IMG/VR virus record: IMGVR_UViG_3300042691_017939
Span: 1-36,618 of that record
DNA from: a virus
Reading direction: 5' to 3' (one strand)
DNA: 36,618 nt
Part shown: piece by piece, positions 23,294 to 30,862 of the stretch
How positions within the stretch are numbered: the first letter of the stretch is position 1
Layout of the letters: each line of letters begins with the position of its first letter
Program-made: the position numbers and the translations under genes
Notes under the pieces: generated by a model
Databases searched by the model: none
What the model was told of the DNA's origin: nothing
The model's input: only the letters and a program-made list of their open reading frames with translations

Positions 23294-25351
23294 ATGCTGA
23301 AAAAAATCTTATTAAGCCCGTGGACTGCTCTATTAACCCTAGCGTTAGTAGTGGGCATACGTATAGCAGATCCATCATTCGTTGAAAGCGTAAGACTACG
23401 CTACTTTGACACACTAATCACTGCCAAAGCTCCTACAGAGAATAATATCTATACGGTCAACATAGACGAAGCCGCACTAGACAAATACGGACAGTGGCCG
23501 CTACCAAGGGCAGAATATGCTAAAATTATTAAAGACTTGTATGATCGTGGTGCTGGCCTTGTCGTTCTCAATGTGCTTATGGCTGATCCTGATCGTACTG
23601 GTGGCGACGCAGTTCTCGGATCTGCTCTTAAAAACTATCCCGTAGTACTAGGAAGTGTACCTAGCAACAAAACAAAGAATACACCACGTGTACCAGGCAG
23701 TGCCGTAGTTAATTCAGACTACCTAAATCAAATTGTTACCTATCCTGGACTTATTGCCAACGTACCACAATTAGAAAATAATGCCGCAGGTGTAGGTATT
23801 GTAAACACACTGCCAGAAATAGACGGCGTTAATAGACGTATACCATTAATTGTTACAGTAGATGGAAAACTATATCCTGGATTGGCCCTAGAAACATTAC
23901 GAGTAGCAACTGCTAACTCAACGTTCCAAGTTAAATTGTTTGAAGGTGGCGTTGAAAAAATGCGCCTTGCTGGTGACATTGGCATTATTCCGACAGACGC
24001 ATTGGGTCGTGTTTGGATTGATTGGAGTCAAAAATCTAAATCAGCAAGTCTAACCAAACTACCAAAAGACTTTGGTGGTGCTATTGTTGTAGTAGGTCCA
24101 ACAGCCGCCGGCATTAGTAATCCAGTGCCAACAAGTCTTGGCGCAATATTCCCGCATGAAGTGCAAGCCGCAGTAATGGCAACTATGGTTAGTGGAACAA
24201 ACATACAACGTCCCGACTATGCTGATGGTTTAGAAATCATCGCTGTTGCTTTAGCAGGATTGTTATTATTATTTTTAACGAGGTGGACTTATGTTGGTCT
24301 TGGTGCAACGATTGTGTTGGCTGTTGGCGGCGTTGTTGCTAGTCGCTACGCTTTCGCTGACTTTTTATTCTTATTCGACGCTACTGCGTTTACCGCTGGA
24401 ACAATACTGGTCGCTTTGCATGCCTACGGTGTCAAGTTCGTTTCCGAGTTCCTCCAAAAACAAGCCATAAAGAAACAGTTTGCTGGCTATTGCAGTCCTG
24501 AAGTTGTTAGACTGTTACAGGAAAATCCAGACTTAATCAAGAAGGGTATTAAAAAGGACGTATCAGTTATGTTCAGTGACCTGCGTGGATTTACACCTAT
24601 TGGCGAATACTTCGACAAACCAGGCAACGGTGGTCCTCAAGGACTAGCAAACTACATGAACGGATACATGGATGCTATCACTATTCCTATTATTGATGCT
24701 AACGGTATGGTTCTCAAGTATGTAGGTGATGCTAGTATGCACATACACGGTGCTCCATTAGATGATGATCGTCACGCACATACTATCGTTGCTGTTGGAT
24801 TAGAAATGTTAGACCGTGTAGATGAGTATACTAAGATGATGGAAGCAAAAGGATTACCTCCTGCCGCAATGGGCTGGGGCTGTAACACTGGCGATGGCTA
24901 TATTGGTGAGATGGGATCAACAGCAAGACACGGCTACGATATTCTAGGCGATATGGTTAGTACTGCGGCACGACTAGAAGCACGTTGTAAGGCATATGGT
25001 GTGTTATGTATTATTGGTGCTGAAACATACAACAGAACTAAAGACGACTTCTTCTACTTGTTATTGGATAACTTACAACCAAAAGGTAAAACTGTAGCAG
25101 ACTTAATCTATACAGCATTACGTACACGTGGTGTTGATTACACTAGAGACAAAATAGCACACGATGTAATGCACGATTTATACAAACAGAAAAAGTTTGA
25201 CGAAGCGGCTGCTATGTGCAAAAAACTAATTGGCAACTTTGGTGGACAAATGGACAAGTACTACAAAATTTGGATCGAGCGTTGTGACTTTATGAAACTG
25301 CAAGACTTAGGTGATAATTGGAACGGCGAGTTCGTTGCACACGAGAAATAA
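23294..25351 (+). CDS. CHASE2-domain class III nucleotidyl cyclase
   Basis: A 685-residue sensor. A TM anchor (10-22) is followed by a periplasmic CHASE2 domain (30-305, with YTVNIDEAALDKYGQWPLPR), three membrane helices (315-380) and a class III cyclase domain (420-610). Metal aspartates are D429 (VMFSDLRGFT) and D479 (KYVGDASM). The transition-state arginine R560 is present in VSTAAR, but the usual catalytic Asn of VN-x3-R is Ser556, so activity may be altered. It would make cAMP or cGMP in response to a periplasmic signal, plausibly from the FecR/curli module. Confidence 0.87.
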   Translation: MLKKILLSPWTALLTLALVVGIRIADPSFVESVRLRYFDTLITAKAPTENNIYTVNIDEAALDKYGQWPLPRAEYAKIIKDLYDRGAGLVVLNVLMADPDRTGGDAVLGSALKNYPVVLGSVPSNKTKNTPRVPGSAVVNSDYLNQIVTYPGLIANVPQLENNAAGVGIVNTLPEIDGVNRRIPLIVTVDGKLYPGLALETLRVATANSTFQVKLFEGGVEKMRLAGDIGIIPTDALGRVWIDWSQKSKSASLTKLPKDFGGAIVVVGPTAAGISNPVPTSLGAIFPHEVQAAVMATMVSGTNIQRPDYADGLEIIAVALAGLLLLFLTRWTYVGLGATIVLAVGGVVASRYAFADFLFLFDATAFTAGTILVALHAYGVKFVSEFLQKQAIKKQFAGYCSPEVVRLLQENPDLIKKGIKKDVSVMFSDLRGFTPIGEYFDKPGNGGPQGLANYMNGYMDAITIPIIDANGMVLKYVGDASMHIHGAPLDDDRHAHTIVAVGLEMLDRVDEYTKMMEAKGLPPAAMGWGCNTGDGYIGEMGSTARHGYDILGDMVSTAARLEARCKAYGVLCIIGAETYNRTKDDFFYLLLDNLQPKGKTVADLIYTALRTRGVDYTRDKIAHDVMHDLYKQKKFDEAAAMCKKLIGNFGGQMDKYYKIWIERCDFMKLQDLGDNWNGEFVAHEK

Positions 25352-25352
25352 C

Positions 25353-25381
25353 TTGACAAAGTTATTAGCAGAGCATACACT
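25353..25381 (+). promoter_or_regulatory. Sigma70 promoter giving a nearly leaderless mRNA
   Basis: TTGACA (25353-25358), 17-nt spacer, TACACT (25376-25381). ATG 25388 lies at the predicted RNA start, and no Shine-Dalgarno is present. Confidence 0.65.
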
Positions 25382-25387
25382 AGACAA

Positions 25388-26122
25388 ATGCGTAGAATTA
25401 TATCTATATTGGTATTTCTTACCTTTCTACATAATGGGCAAGCAATCGCCACCACTACCAAACCTGTGTCTATTACCGCAAAAAGCTGGTTAGTTGCAGA
25501 CGGTAAAGGAAATATATTAGACGGCGAAAACACCAAACAACAACGTAGCATTGCCAGTATAACTAAACTTATTACTGCCATGGTTGTGTTGGATGCCAAA
25601 CAAGACTTAGACGAATATATTAAACCTTACACACGTAGGGAAATGATACAGTTGGCACTAGTTAAATCGGACAACAAATCAAGTTTAGATTTATGTAAAC
25701 ATTATCCCGGCGGGTCGTCATCGTGCGTTAAAGCCATGAACGATAAAGTAAGATCATTAGGGTTAACCAAAACTCATTTTGTTGAATCTAGTGGTCTTAG
25801 TGTAATGAATGTTAGCACTGCCGAAGAGCTAATTACTATTGTTACGGAAGCTGCAAAGTATCCAGAAATAATAATTGCCTCACGTACTAGTGCAGTTAAA
25901 ATTAAAATACGTAAAAAGTGGTTTGTTTTTCATAACACAAATCCTATAATAGGCAAGCGGCATGATTTTGTTGTTAGCAAGACTGGATTTATTAATGCAT
26001 CGGGCGGTTGTATTGTTATTATGATGGATACTGAAATTGGTCGCAGAATTGTTGTAGTACTAGGTAGTAAGAATACACATACACGAATACCCGAAGCTGA
26101 GTTTATTGCCACCAAAGAATAA
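25388..26122 (+). CDS. D-Ala-D-Ala carboxypeptidase/endopeptidase (low-MW PBP type)
   Basis: A 244-residue serine peptidase that acts on peptidoglycan cross-links or stem peptides. It has a signal peptide (residues 1-20) and all three catalytic motifs: S57-ITK60 (SxxK), S94-DN96 (SxN) and K198-TG (KTG). It lacks the C-terminal membrane-anchor domain of DacA-type enzymes, so it resembles PbpG-like proteins. A phage could use it for lysis, for wall remodelling during surface-fibre export, or to modify receptors. The start gives an almost leaderless message. Confidence 0.87.
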   Translation: MRRIISILVFLTFLHNGQAIATTTKPVSITAKSWLVADGKGNILDGENTKQQRSIASITKLITAMVVLDAKQDLDEYIKPYTRREMIQLALVKSDNKSSLDLCKHYPGGSSSCVKAMNDKVRSLGLTKTHFVESSGLSVMNVSTAEELITIVTEAAKYPEIIIASRTSAVKIKIRKKWFVFHNTNPIIGKRHDFVVSKTGFINASGGCIVIMMDTEIGRRIVVVLGSKNTHTRIPEAEFIATKE

Positions 26123-26125
26123 TTT

Positions 26126-26839
26126 ATGATAAAACTTGTCGAAGATTTTTTTAGTAATATAGAATGTAGTAATGCTATTGATGAAATAAATCAAGCTAGT
26201 TCGTTGTGGTATAAATGCGATGAAACAGACATGTATATATTAGGAAATAGTTTTTTAAGGAACCAAAATAACTACTTAAAAAACTATGACAATTTTAAAA
26301 CAGTTAACTTGTTTAAAGAAAAACTATCAACTATGTTTACTAAAGTTGAATTTTGCACAAACTTAGGAAAGCCAGGATTTCAAATAATTAAAAAGAATGA
26401 TACAAACAAACCTTGCGTATGGCACTACGATAGTATCTTAGTTTGTTTTCCATATCAGAATGAATTTTCTGATTACAATAATAATTTTAACGAATACTTT
26501 GACGAGTATTATATTTTCACATTGATGCTATCAGATAGCCAAGCTAGTTTTGATTACTTTCCAGAAACAACATCAAACTTTGGAAATACTGCAATTGAAG
26601 AAACGGAAACACCTATATGTAAACATCACGTTGACCTGATAGGAGATGATTGTAGCAACCCTAACTGCCAACTAACAAATTTTAAAACCGTTAACTACAC
26701 TCGGGGATCGTTGTTAGTACAGAATGAAAGAATGTTACACAGGGTTGGTAGCAGAGATATCGATGGCACAGACTCCAATCGAATAGCGTTACAAGGTTAT
26801 GGAGTTATTAAAGATGGTGTTATGTATCTTTGTTGGTAA
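26126..26839 (+). CDS. 2-oxoglutarate/Fe(II) oxygenase-like protein
   Basis: A 237-residue protein with the facial triad of this superfamily: H100 and D102 in VWHYDS, H205 in MLHRVGSR, and R219 (SNRIAL) as the likely 2-oxoglutarate anchor. The rest is Asn/Tyr/Phe-rich. The substrate is unknown; phages often carry such enzymes for hydroxylation of proteins, sugars or nucleobases. Codon use is AT-richer than the preceding gene. Its 3' end overlaps the convergent methyltransferase gene by 20 nt. Confidence 0.7.
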   Translation: MIKLVEDFFSNIECSNAIDEINQASSLWYKCDETDMYILGNSFLRNQNNYLKNYDNFKTVNLFKEKLSTMFTKVEFCTNLGKPGFQIIKKNDTNKPCVWHYDSILVCFPYQNEFSDYNNNFNEYFDEYYIFTLMLSDSQASFDYFPETTSNFGNTAIEETETPICKHHVDLIGDDCSNPNCQLTNFKTVNYTRGSLLVQNERMLHRVGSRDIDGTDSNRIALQGYGVIKDGVMYLCW

Positions 26840-27458
26840 ACACTACAAAAGTACATAAACCGTTTTCGTCTGCTTCTTTAACTATATTATAATTGTAGTT
26901 GTTGACTTGTTTTGTAACTTCTTCAACAGTATAAGCAGCCATAAAAGAATTTTTTAAATCTTCTGAAAATGAATCTTGAAAGTCATCTAAACTGTTAGGT
27001 CTTTCTAAATCACAAACTAGCACATTGTTAGATAAACTGTTAATAAGTTTCCAAAACTTTTCAGTATCATTCACATGATGCAACACTCTATTAGCAATTA
27101 CTAAATCAAAACGTCCAACAGCATTAAACAAATCGTCTTCTACAATAGTAATACGATGTTCTAGTTTTGCTTTGGCTATGTTTTGCCTTGCAATCTTAAT
27201 CATCTCTTTACTTGCTTCGTAACACGTGAATGACAGTTGAGAATATAGTTTACATAACTCTATTACAAAATTACAACTACCTGAGCCTAAGTCTATTACA
27301 TGTCCGTGGTAAACACCTGCAAATTTATTGTGTTGCTCAATAAATTCTGGAATCATCTCAGGATAGTCGATGAATTCTTGGTTGTAATACTCGCATTGAT
27401 CTCGACCCTCCATCAATGCTGGCTCAGGCACGCGGTCAAACATTTCTAAGTTTTGCAA
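26820..27458 (-). CDS. Class I SAM-dependent methyltransferase
   Basis: A 212-residue methyltransferase. Motif I is VIDLGSGSCNFV at 54-65, the post-I acidic residue is in YEASKEMI, and motif IV-like DLVIANRVLHHV follows. The substrate is unknown. It is the last gene of a minus-strand operon and overlaps the desaturase gene by 23 nt, so it may modify lipids or cell-surface material. It ends tail-to-tail with the oxygenase gene. Confidence 0.82.
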   Translation of the reverse strand: MQNLEMFDRVPEPALMEGRDQCEYYNQEFIDYPEMIPEFIEQHNKFAGVYHGHVIDLGSGSCNFVIELCKLYSQLSFTCYEASKEMIKIARQNIAKAKLEHRITIVEDDLFNAVGRFDLVIANRVLHHVNDTEKFWKLINSLSNNVLVCDLERPNSLDDFQDSFSEDLKNSFMAAYTVEEVTKQVNNYNYNIVKEADENGLCTFVVFTNKDT

Positions 27459-28140
27459 GCCCGACTAATTCAAATAGTTTAAACCACATCCAACCTATGT
27501 CAAACTCAAACCAACGACGGCTTAGTTTAGGGTTAGCAGGATCCAAGTGATGATTATTGTGTAGTTCTTCACCACCAATGAGTATTCCCCATGGGCCTAC
27601 ATTACGACTGTGATCATTTGTTTCACCGTTGCGATACCCCCACCAGTGTCCAATACCATTGATAAAGCCAGCGGCCCAGAATGGGATCCATATCATCTGT
27701 ACACCCCATACTAGAAAACCCCACAGCCCAAATAACAACAAGTCTATGACTAACATTAAAAGAATGCCATGGCGGTGATATCTAGTATAGAAAACTTCAA
27801 TACGATCTTTAGGAGTACCTGCTCCGTATTTGATAACCATGTTAGGATCTTTGGTTGCTTCGTGATATAAACTCCAACCACCAAGTAATAATCGTTTGAT
27901 GCCAAATACGTGTGGGCTATGTGGATCGCCTTCTACATCTGTATTTTGATGATGTTTACGATGTACTGCTACCCATGCTTTAGTAGTCATTCCAGTTGTC
28001 ATCCACAACCAAAAACGCATAAAATGACTGAGTATAGGATGAAACTCAATGCCTCTATGTGCTTGGTTTCTGTGTAGGTATAGTGTTACACACACTATTG
28101 TGATGTGCGTCATCACTAACGTTGCGATTATAATATTCAT
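27436..28140 (-). CDS. Membrane fatty-acid desaturase (acyl-CoA delta-9 type)
   Basis: A 234-residue integral membrane di-iron enzyme with the three His boxes HRNQAH (23-28), HRKHH (60-64) and HNNHH (near 190), and two membrane-helix pairs between them. It inserts a double bond into acyl chains and so changes membrane fluidity. It is shorter than plant or yeast enzymes but normal for bacterial ones. It overlaps its upstream neighbour by 4 nt and its downstream neighbour by 23 nt. Confidence 0.9.
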   Translation of the reverse strand: MNIIIATLVMTHITIVCVTLYLHRNQAHRGIEFHPILSHFMRFWLWMTTGMTTKAWVAVHRKHHQNTDVEGDPHSPHVFGIKRLLLGGWSLYHEATKDPNMVIKYGAGTPKDRIEVFYTRYHRHGILLMLVIDLLLFGLWGFLVWGVQMIWIPFWAAGFINGIGHWWGYRNGETNDHSRNVGPWGILIGGEELHNNHHLDPANPKLSRRWFEFDIGWMWFKLFELVGLAKLRNV

Positions 28141-28775
28141 GCAATATTTAGCTGGTTTACAAAGTCTAAAAGTAAATTATGTTTACTATTATATTTGCCC
28201 TGCAACCATGTATAACCATCGTACCAAAATTGTTCAGCTTCAGGATGGCATCCTATAAGCCCTATATTGTTTTGTATAATAGCCATTGGGTCACCATTGG
28301 CATAAGTTGCTATAGTGTTAAATTTATTAGTATCTCCAACTAGAGCACAACCGTCATAAAAAAACATCCTGTTAGGATGTCCTTGCCATACTATGTTTAT
28401 ATCTTTAGCATGTGGTCTACGAGTATCTGTGTTAGGCTGTGTAATATATTGAACAGCATCTACTTTATCTAATATATCAAAATAGTGGCTTCCTGCCCAG
28501 TACGCACCCATACAAATGCCTAAATATTTGCCACCGCGGGCAACAAAATCAAGTACGTGTTGTTTATTGGCTTTGAGTAATCTATGCCAGGATTCGCTAT
28601 CTCCATCGCCGCCTGGAAAAGCCACTATGTCTACGTCATCGAAAAAAACGTCCTCGACTTCGTTCGATCCAAAGATCTTAAAGTTATAATGTTGGCCTAG
28701 TGCCTTTATCATACCATTAACACATTGCGCTGAACAAAATGGATCTGCTACAAATAATGCTACTGTAGGTTTCAT
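28137..28775 (-). CDS. Class I glutamine amidotransferase-like protein (BPL_N-like)
   Basis: A 212-residue protein with a flavodoxin-like GATase1 fold: VDIVAFPGGDGDS, nucleophile elbow LGICMGAYWAG (C88) and a GCHPEAEQFW motif that could complete the triad. It resembles the biotin-protein-ligase N-terminal family, whose function is poorly known. It is the first gene of the minus-strand trio with the desaturase and methyltransferase, with a 4-nt overlap. Confidence 0.7.
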   Translation of the reverse strand: MKPTVALFVADPFCSAQCVNGMIKALGQHYNFKIFGSNEVEDVFFDDVDIVAFPGGDGDSESWHRLLKANKQHVLDFVARGGKYLGICMGAYWAGSHYFDILDKVDAVQYITQPNTDTRRPHAKDINIVWQGHPNRMFFYDGCALVGDTNKFNTIATYANGDPMAIIQNNIGLIGCHPEAEQFWYDGYTWLQGKYNSKHNLLLDFVNQLNIA

Positions 28776-28801
28776 GAAAATATTTAGTCGTAAAAAATGC
28801 T

Positions 28802-28890
28802 ACACTTTAGGAACTTGCGGTAGCGAATCGTTTGTCCCAGGGCAGTAGCCTCCCCACACTGTTCGGTAACAAGTACCGGTCCTAAGGTGT
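28802..28890 (+). ncRNA. Candidate structured RNA (strand uncertain)
   Basis: ACACTTTAGGA (28802-28812) pairs with TCCTAAGGTGT (28880-28890) over 11 bp. One pair is G-U if the RNA is plus-strand, but it would be an A-C mismatch on the minus strand, which favours plus. An inner hairpin CGGTA/TACCG lies at about 28864-28878, with further GC-rich pairing options. It lies between two minus-strand genes. It matches no riboswitch that I recognise. Confidence 0.4.
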
Positions 28891-28896
28891 GTTCTT

Positions 28897-29304
28897 TTAG
28901 CCTTCTCCTGCTGATGCTGTTTTAACATCGTCTGGGTCAACTTTTTTCTTGGCATCTGGCCATTGTCTGATAGGAGGTTCTTCATGCTTATCGTCCATGC
29001 GTACAGCTGCATCAAATTGTTTTGCAGCTTCGCGTTCAACTTTAACGCCTTCCATAACACGATCACTTTCAATCATTTTACCACGCAAATGTAGAACTGT
29101 GTTTACTTTTTGATTTAAGCGAATTAAATCGTTGTCTAACATACGTATGCGATCTATTAGTGCAATAAGAACTGTGTTTGCATCACTGATAACAGGTTTA
29201 ACTTCTTTTGTTGCCCATTCCCAAACATACTTGATAATAAAGCCCATTCCAACTGCCATGACAATTGGAAATCCATACTTGTTTACTAACTCTACAACAT
29301 CCAT
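28897..29304 (-). CDS. Small membrane protein with coiled coil, holin-like paralogue 1
   Basis: 135 residues from ATG 29304, overlapping the previous stop (TAATG) with AGGAG 10 nt upstream. One membrane helix (GFPIVMAVGMGFIIKYVW) is followed by a charged coiled coil (VLIALIDRIRMLDNDLIRLNQKVNTVL) and a charged tail. The layout repeats that of the 29643 gene. It resembles phage holin/BhlA-type proteins, but function is not proven. Confidence 0.55.
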   Translation of the reverse strand: MDVVELVNKYGFPIVMAVGMGFIIKYVWEWATKEVKPVISDANTVLIALIDRIRMLDNDLIRLNQKVNTVLHLRGKMIESDRVMEGVKVEREAAKQFDAAVRMDDKHEEPPIRQWPDAKKKVDPDDVKTASAGEG

Positions 29305-29462
29305 TATAGCATCACTCCTAGAACAAGTCCTATTACTAATCCGAACAATCCAGCTTTCCACATGTCACTGTCGTACCAAATAGCATGAGGCTGATCCATC
29401 CAATCTTTGATATGCTGCGGCTGTGAGTCGTACCATGCTTCCCATTTATTTTTCTTGAACAT
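29304..29462 (-). CDS. Small membrane protein (52 aa)
   Basis: A short ORF that starts inside the end of the 29446 gene and ends by TAATG overlap with the next gene. The product has a Trp-rich polar N-terminal part (KWEAWYDSQPQHIKDW) and a C-terminal hydrophobic helix (AGLFGLVIGLVLGVML). It may be a lysis accessory or assembly protein. The coupled layout supports translation. Confidence 0.55.
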   Translation of the reverse strand: MFKKNKWEAWYDSQPQHIKDWMDQPHAIWYDSDMWKAGLFGLVIGLVLGVML

Positions 29463-29643
29463 TTACAGCCTCTCCTCTAACAAATTGCTCCACTGGATCT
29501 AATTTAACTAACATAGCACGGCCATTAATATTAGTAACTTTAAAACAGTCACCATGTCGCCAACCTAGTTTATCTATATCTAACTCTTCGTCAAACAATA
29601 TTCGATTAGGTTCCAAATCCCAACTGTAGTCAATATATCTCAT
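29446..29643 (-). CDS. Unknown small protein
   Basis: A 65-residue soluble protein (MRYIDYSWDLEPNRILFDEEL...) with no recognised family. The WRHGDCFKVTNINGRAMLVKLD stretch suggests a small beta barrel. Its start overlaps the stop of the gene upstream (TAATG) and its end overlaps the 52-residue gene by 17 nt. Confidence 0.55.
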   Translation of the reverse strand: MRYIDYSWDLEPNRILFDEELDIDKLGWRHGDCFKVTNINGRAMLVKLDPVEQFVRGEAVNVQEK

Positions 29644-29924
29644 TAATCTCTCCTTGCATCGTTTTTACCGTCTGCGCGAGCAATACGATCCGTATCAGGT
29701 TTTAAACCCAATGCATTTGATACAATAGTATCAATACGTATAACGTCGTGATTCATAGTTTTTACACGATTATCAAGAGCTGTAATGATTCCAGCCATGC
29801 CTTTTACAGAGCCTAACACACCCTGTAATAGTAGTTTGATAGTTAGATATACAAAGTAGCCACCGGCTAATGCGGCTGCTACTGGAAGACCTAAGTCTCC
29901 AATAATTTTGAAGATTTCACCCAT
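29643..29924 (-). CDS. Small membrane protein with coiled coil, holin-like paralogue 2
   Basis: 93 residues from ATG 29924, which follows GGGAG; the longer start at 29972 lacks a ribosome site. A hydrophobic segment (LPVAAALAGGYFVYLTIKLLL) is followed by ITALDNRVKTMNHDVIRIDTIVSNAL, clearly related to the coiled coil of the 28897 gene. It is the first gene of the minus-strand set and has a TATAAATA late-type element upstream. Confidence 0.55.
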   Translation of the reverse strand: MGEIFKIIGDLGLPVAAALAGGYFVYLTIKLLLQGVLGSVKGMAGIITALDNRVKTMNHDVIRIDTIVSNALGLKPDTDRIARADGKNDARRD

Positions 29925-29950
29925 TGATTCGCTCCCGGATTTAACATTAA

Positions 29951-29958
29951 TATTTATA
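29951..29958 (-). promoter_or_regulatory. Candidate T4-type late promoter (TATAAATA)
   Basis: On the minus strand TATAAATA ends 26 nt before ATG 29924. The spacing is close to that at 1943 and 8330 on the plus strand. Confidence 0.45.
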
Positions 29959-29977
29959 CTAAAATTAGCCAAAATTG

Positions 29978-30006
29978 TTGCTCTACTAAATACAAGACAC
30001 TATAAT
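29978..30006 (+). promoter_or_regulatory. Promoter of the cold-shock gene
   Basis: TTGCTC (29978-29983), 17-nt spacer, TATAAT (30001-30006), 26 nt before ATG 30032. Confidence 0.65.
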
Positions 30007-30031
30007 AGTGTTTTATTAGGAAATTAAGTAA

Positions 30032-30235
30032 ATGGCATCAGGTAAAGTAAAATGGTTTAATGAAACCAAAGGTTTTGGGTTTATTACTCCAGACAACGGT
30101 GGTGAGGATTTATTTGCTCATTACAGCGCAATTCAAACTTCAGGTTTCAAAGTTCTACAAGAAAATCAAGAGGTAACTTTTGATGTAGTTCAAGGGCAAA
30201 AAGGCAAACAGGCGGCAAATATTCAACCACAGTAA
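30032..30235 (+). CDS. Cold-shock protein (CspA family)
   Basis: A 67-residue OB-fold RNA chaperone. [19 protein letters not shown] contains RNP1 (KGFGFI). RNP2 is DLFAHYSAI instead of the usual VFVHFSAI. It could melt mRNA structure during infection. It stands at the head of the segment that holds the split tmRNA. Confidence 0.94.
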   Translation: MASGKVKWFNETKGFGFITPDNGGEDLFAHYSAIQTSGFKVLQENQEVTFDVVQGQKGKQAANIQPQ

Positions 30236-30247
30236 TTGGGGTATAAT

Positions 30248-30319
30248 ATGGCATATAGAGCTAAAAAGAACAGTCCAAAATCAGCGGTACGTAGAGTATT
30301 ACGTAGACGCAAGGGCTAA
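30248..30319 (+). CDS. 23-residue very basic peptide
   Basis: A 24-codon ORF (MAYRAKKNSPKSAVRRVLRRRKG) with eleven Arg or Lys residues and only a weak GGGG ribosome site. It lies between csp and the tmRNA acceptor piece. It could be a nucleic-acid-binding microprotein or a chance ORF in the tmRNA precursor leader. Confidence 0.35.
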   Translation: MAYRAKKNSPKSAVRRVLRRRKG

Positions 30320-30324
30320 AAGAA

Positions 30325-30388
30325 TTGTTGTAATCCCTTCAAAGTGAAGGCATTCTGGACGCGGGTTCGACTCCCGCCAGGTCCACCA
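30325..30388 (+). ncRNA. ssrA: tmRNA acceptor piece (3' part of a circularly permuted ssrA)
   Basis: The segment ends GGACGCGGGTTCGACTCCC...CCACCA, almost identical to the 3' end of bacterial tmRNA. T-arm is GCGGG (30361-30365), loop TTCGACT, CCCGC. The acceptor strand CAGGTCC (30378-30384), discriminator A and encoded CCA follow. CAGGTCC pairs with GGGCCTG at 30863-30869 over 7 bp with G3-U70, the alanine identity pair. A hairpin CTTC/GAAG lies just upstream. The 5' boundary is a guess. No anticodon or D arm belongs to it, so it is not a tRNA. Confidence 0.85.
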
Positions 30389-30399
30389 TAAGGAGAGTT

Positions 30400-30504
30400 A
30401 TGTTAGGTTATGTTTTATTTTTAGCATTTTGGGTAGTATTTGGTGTAGGGTATCTTACACGAGATAAAAGCCTCGATGCTGAAAAACTACGAAACTATCA
30501 CTAA
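30400..30504 (+). CDS. 34-residue single-TM protein inside the split tmRNA locus
   Basis: It has a strong AGGAG ribosome site beginning only 2 nt after the CCA of the tmRNA acceptor piece. The product is one hydrophobic helix (MLGYVLFLAFWVVFGVGYL) plus a short charged tail. Its stop overlaps the start of the acetyltransferase gene (TAATG). Function unknown. Confidence 0.55.
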   Translation: MLGYVLFLAFWVVFGVGYLTRDKSLDAEKLRNYH

Positions 30505-30842
30505 TGTCAGATCATCGGTTAGTATGTTCTTTGATTAAAAACCGAGAACAAGTTATTTACGATTACACTAAAAATAAGTGCAGTCTCATTTTTACTGTGT
30601 CAACAGTTGAAAACAAAGTAAGGTCTCGAAAGATATCTACAGCAGTTTTCAAATACGACAGAGATAACAAATGGTACCCGCATCATATAGAAGTGTATTC
30701 AGGATACAGGCGCAAAGGCGTTGCTACTGTGATGTACGACATTGTTCAAAGTGAAATTGACGGTGTGTTAGTTCCGAGTGATGAACAAAGTGATGAAGCT
30801 CGAGAGTTTTGGTGTAATAGACTCTCAACACTTAGTAAGTAA
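30504..30842 (+). CDS. GNAT-like acetyltransferase inside the split tmRNA locus
   Basis: A 112-residue protein whose HHIEVYSGYRRKGVATVMYDIVQ matches GNAT motif A (acetyl-CoA loop R-R-K-G-V-A-T), with SDEQSDEAREFW as the usual following segment. The target is unknown. It is coupled to the 34-residue gene and ends 20 nt before the tmRNA coding piece, so it is encoded within the interval separating the two tmRNA parts. Confidence 0.7.
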   Translation: MSDHRLVCSLIKNREQVIYDYTKNKCSLIFTVSTVENKVRSRKISTAVFKYDRDNKWYPHHIEVYSGYRRKGVATVMYDIVQSEIDGVLVPSDEQSDEAREFWCNRLSTLSK

Positions 30843-30862
30843 CATTTAACGATTTTTATGAT

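Noticed and set aside
28802-28890. Cobalamin or other known riboswitch
   Set aside because: A few short matches to B12-box-like bases, but no overall architecture and the better-paired strand is opposite to the downstream gene.
30320-30388. An independent tRNA ending in CCA
   Set aside because: No anticodon arm or D-arm can be folded. The 3' end is tmRNA-like and its acceptor strand matches the distant 5' piece.
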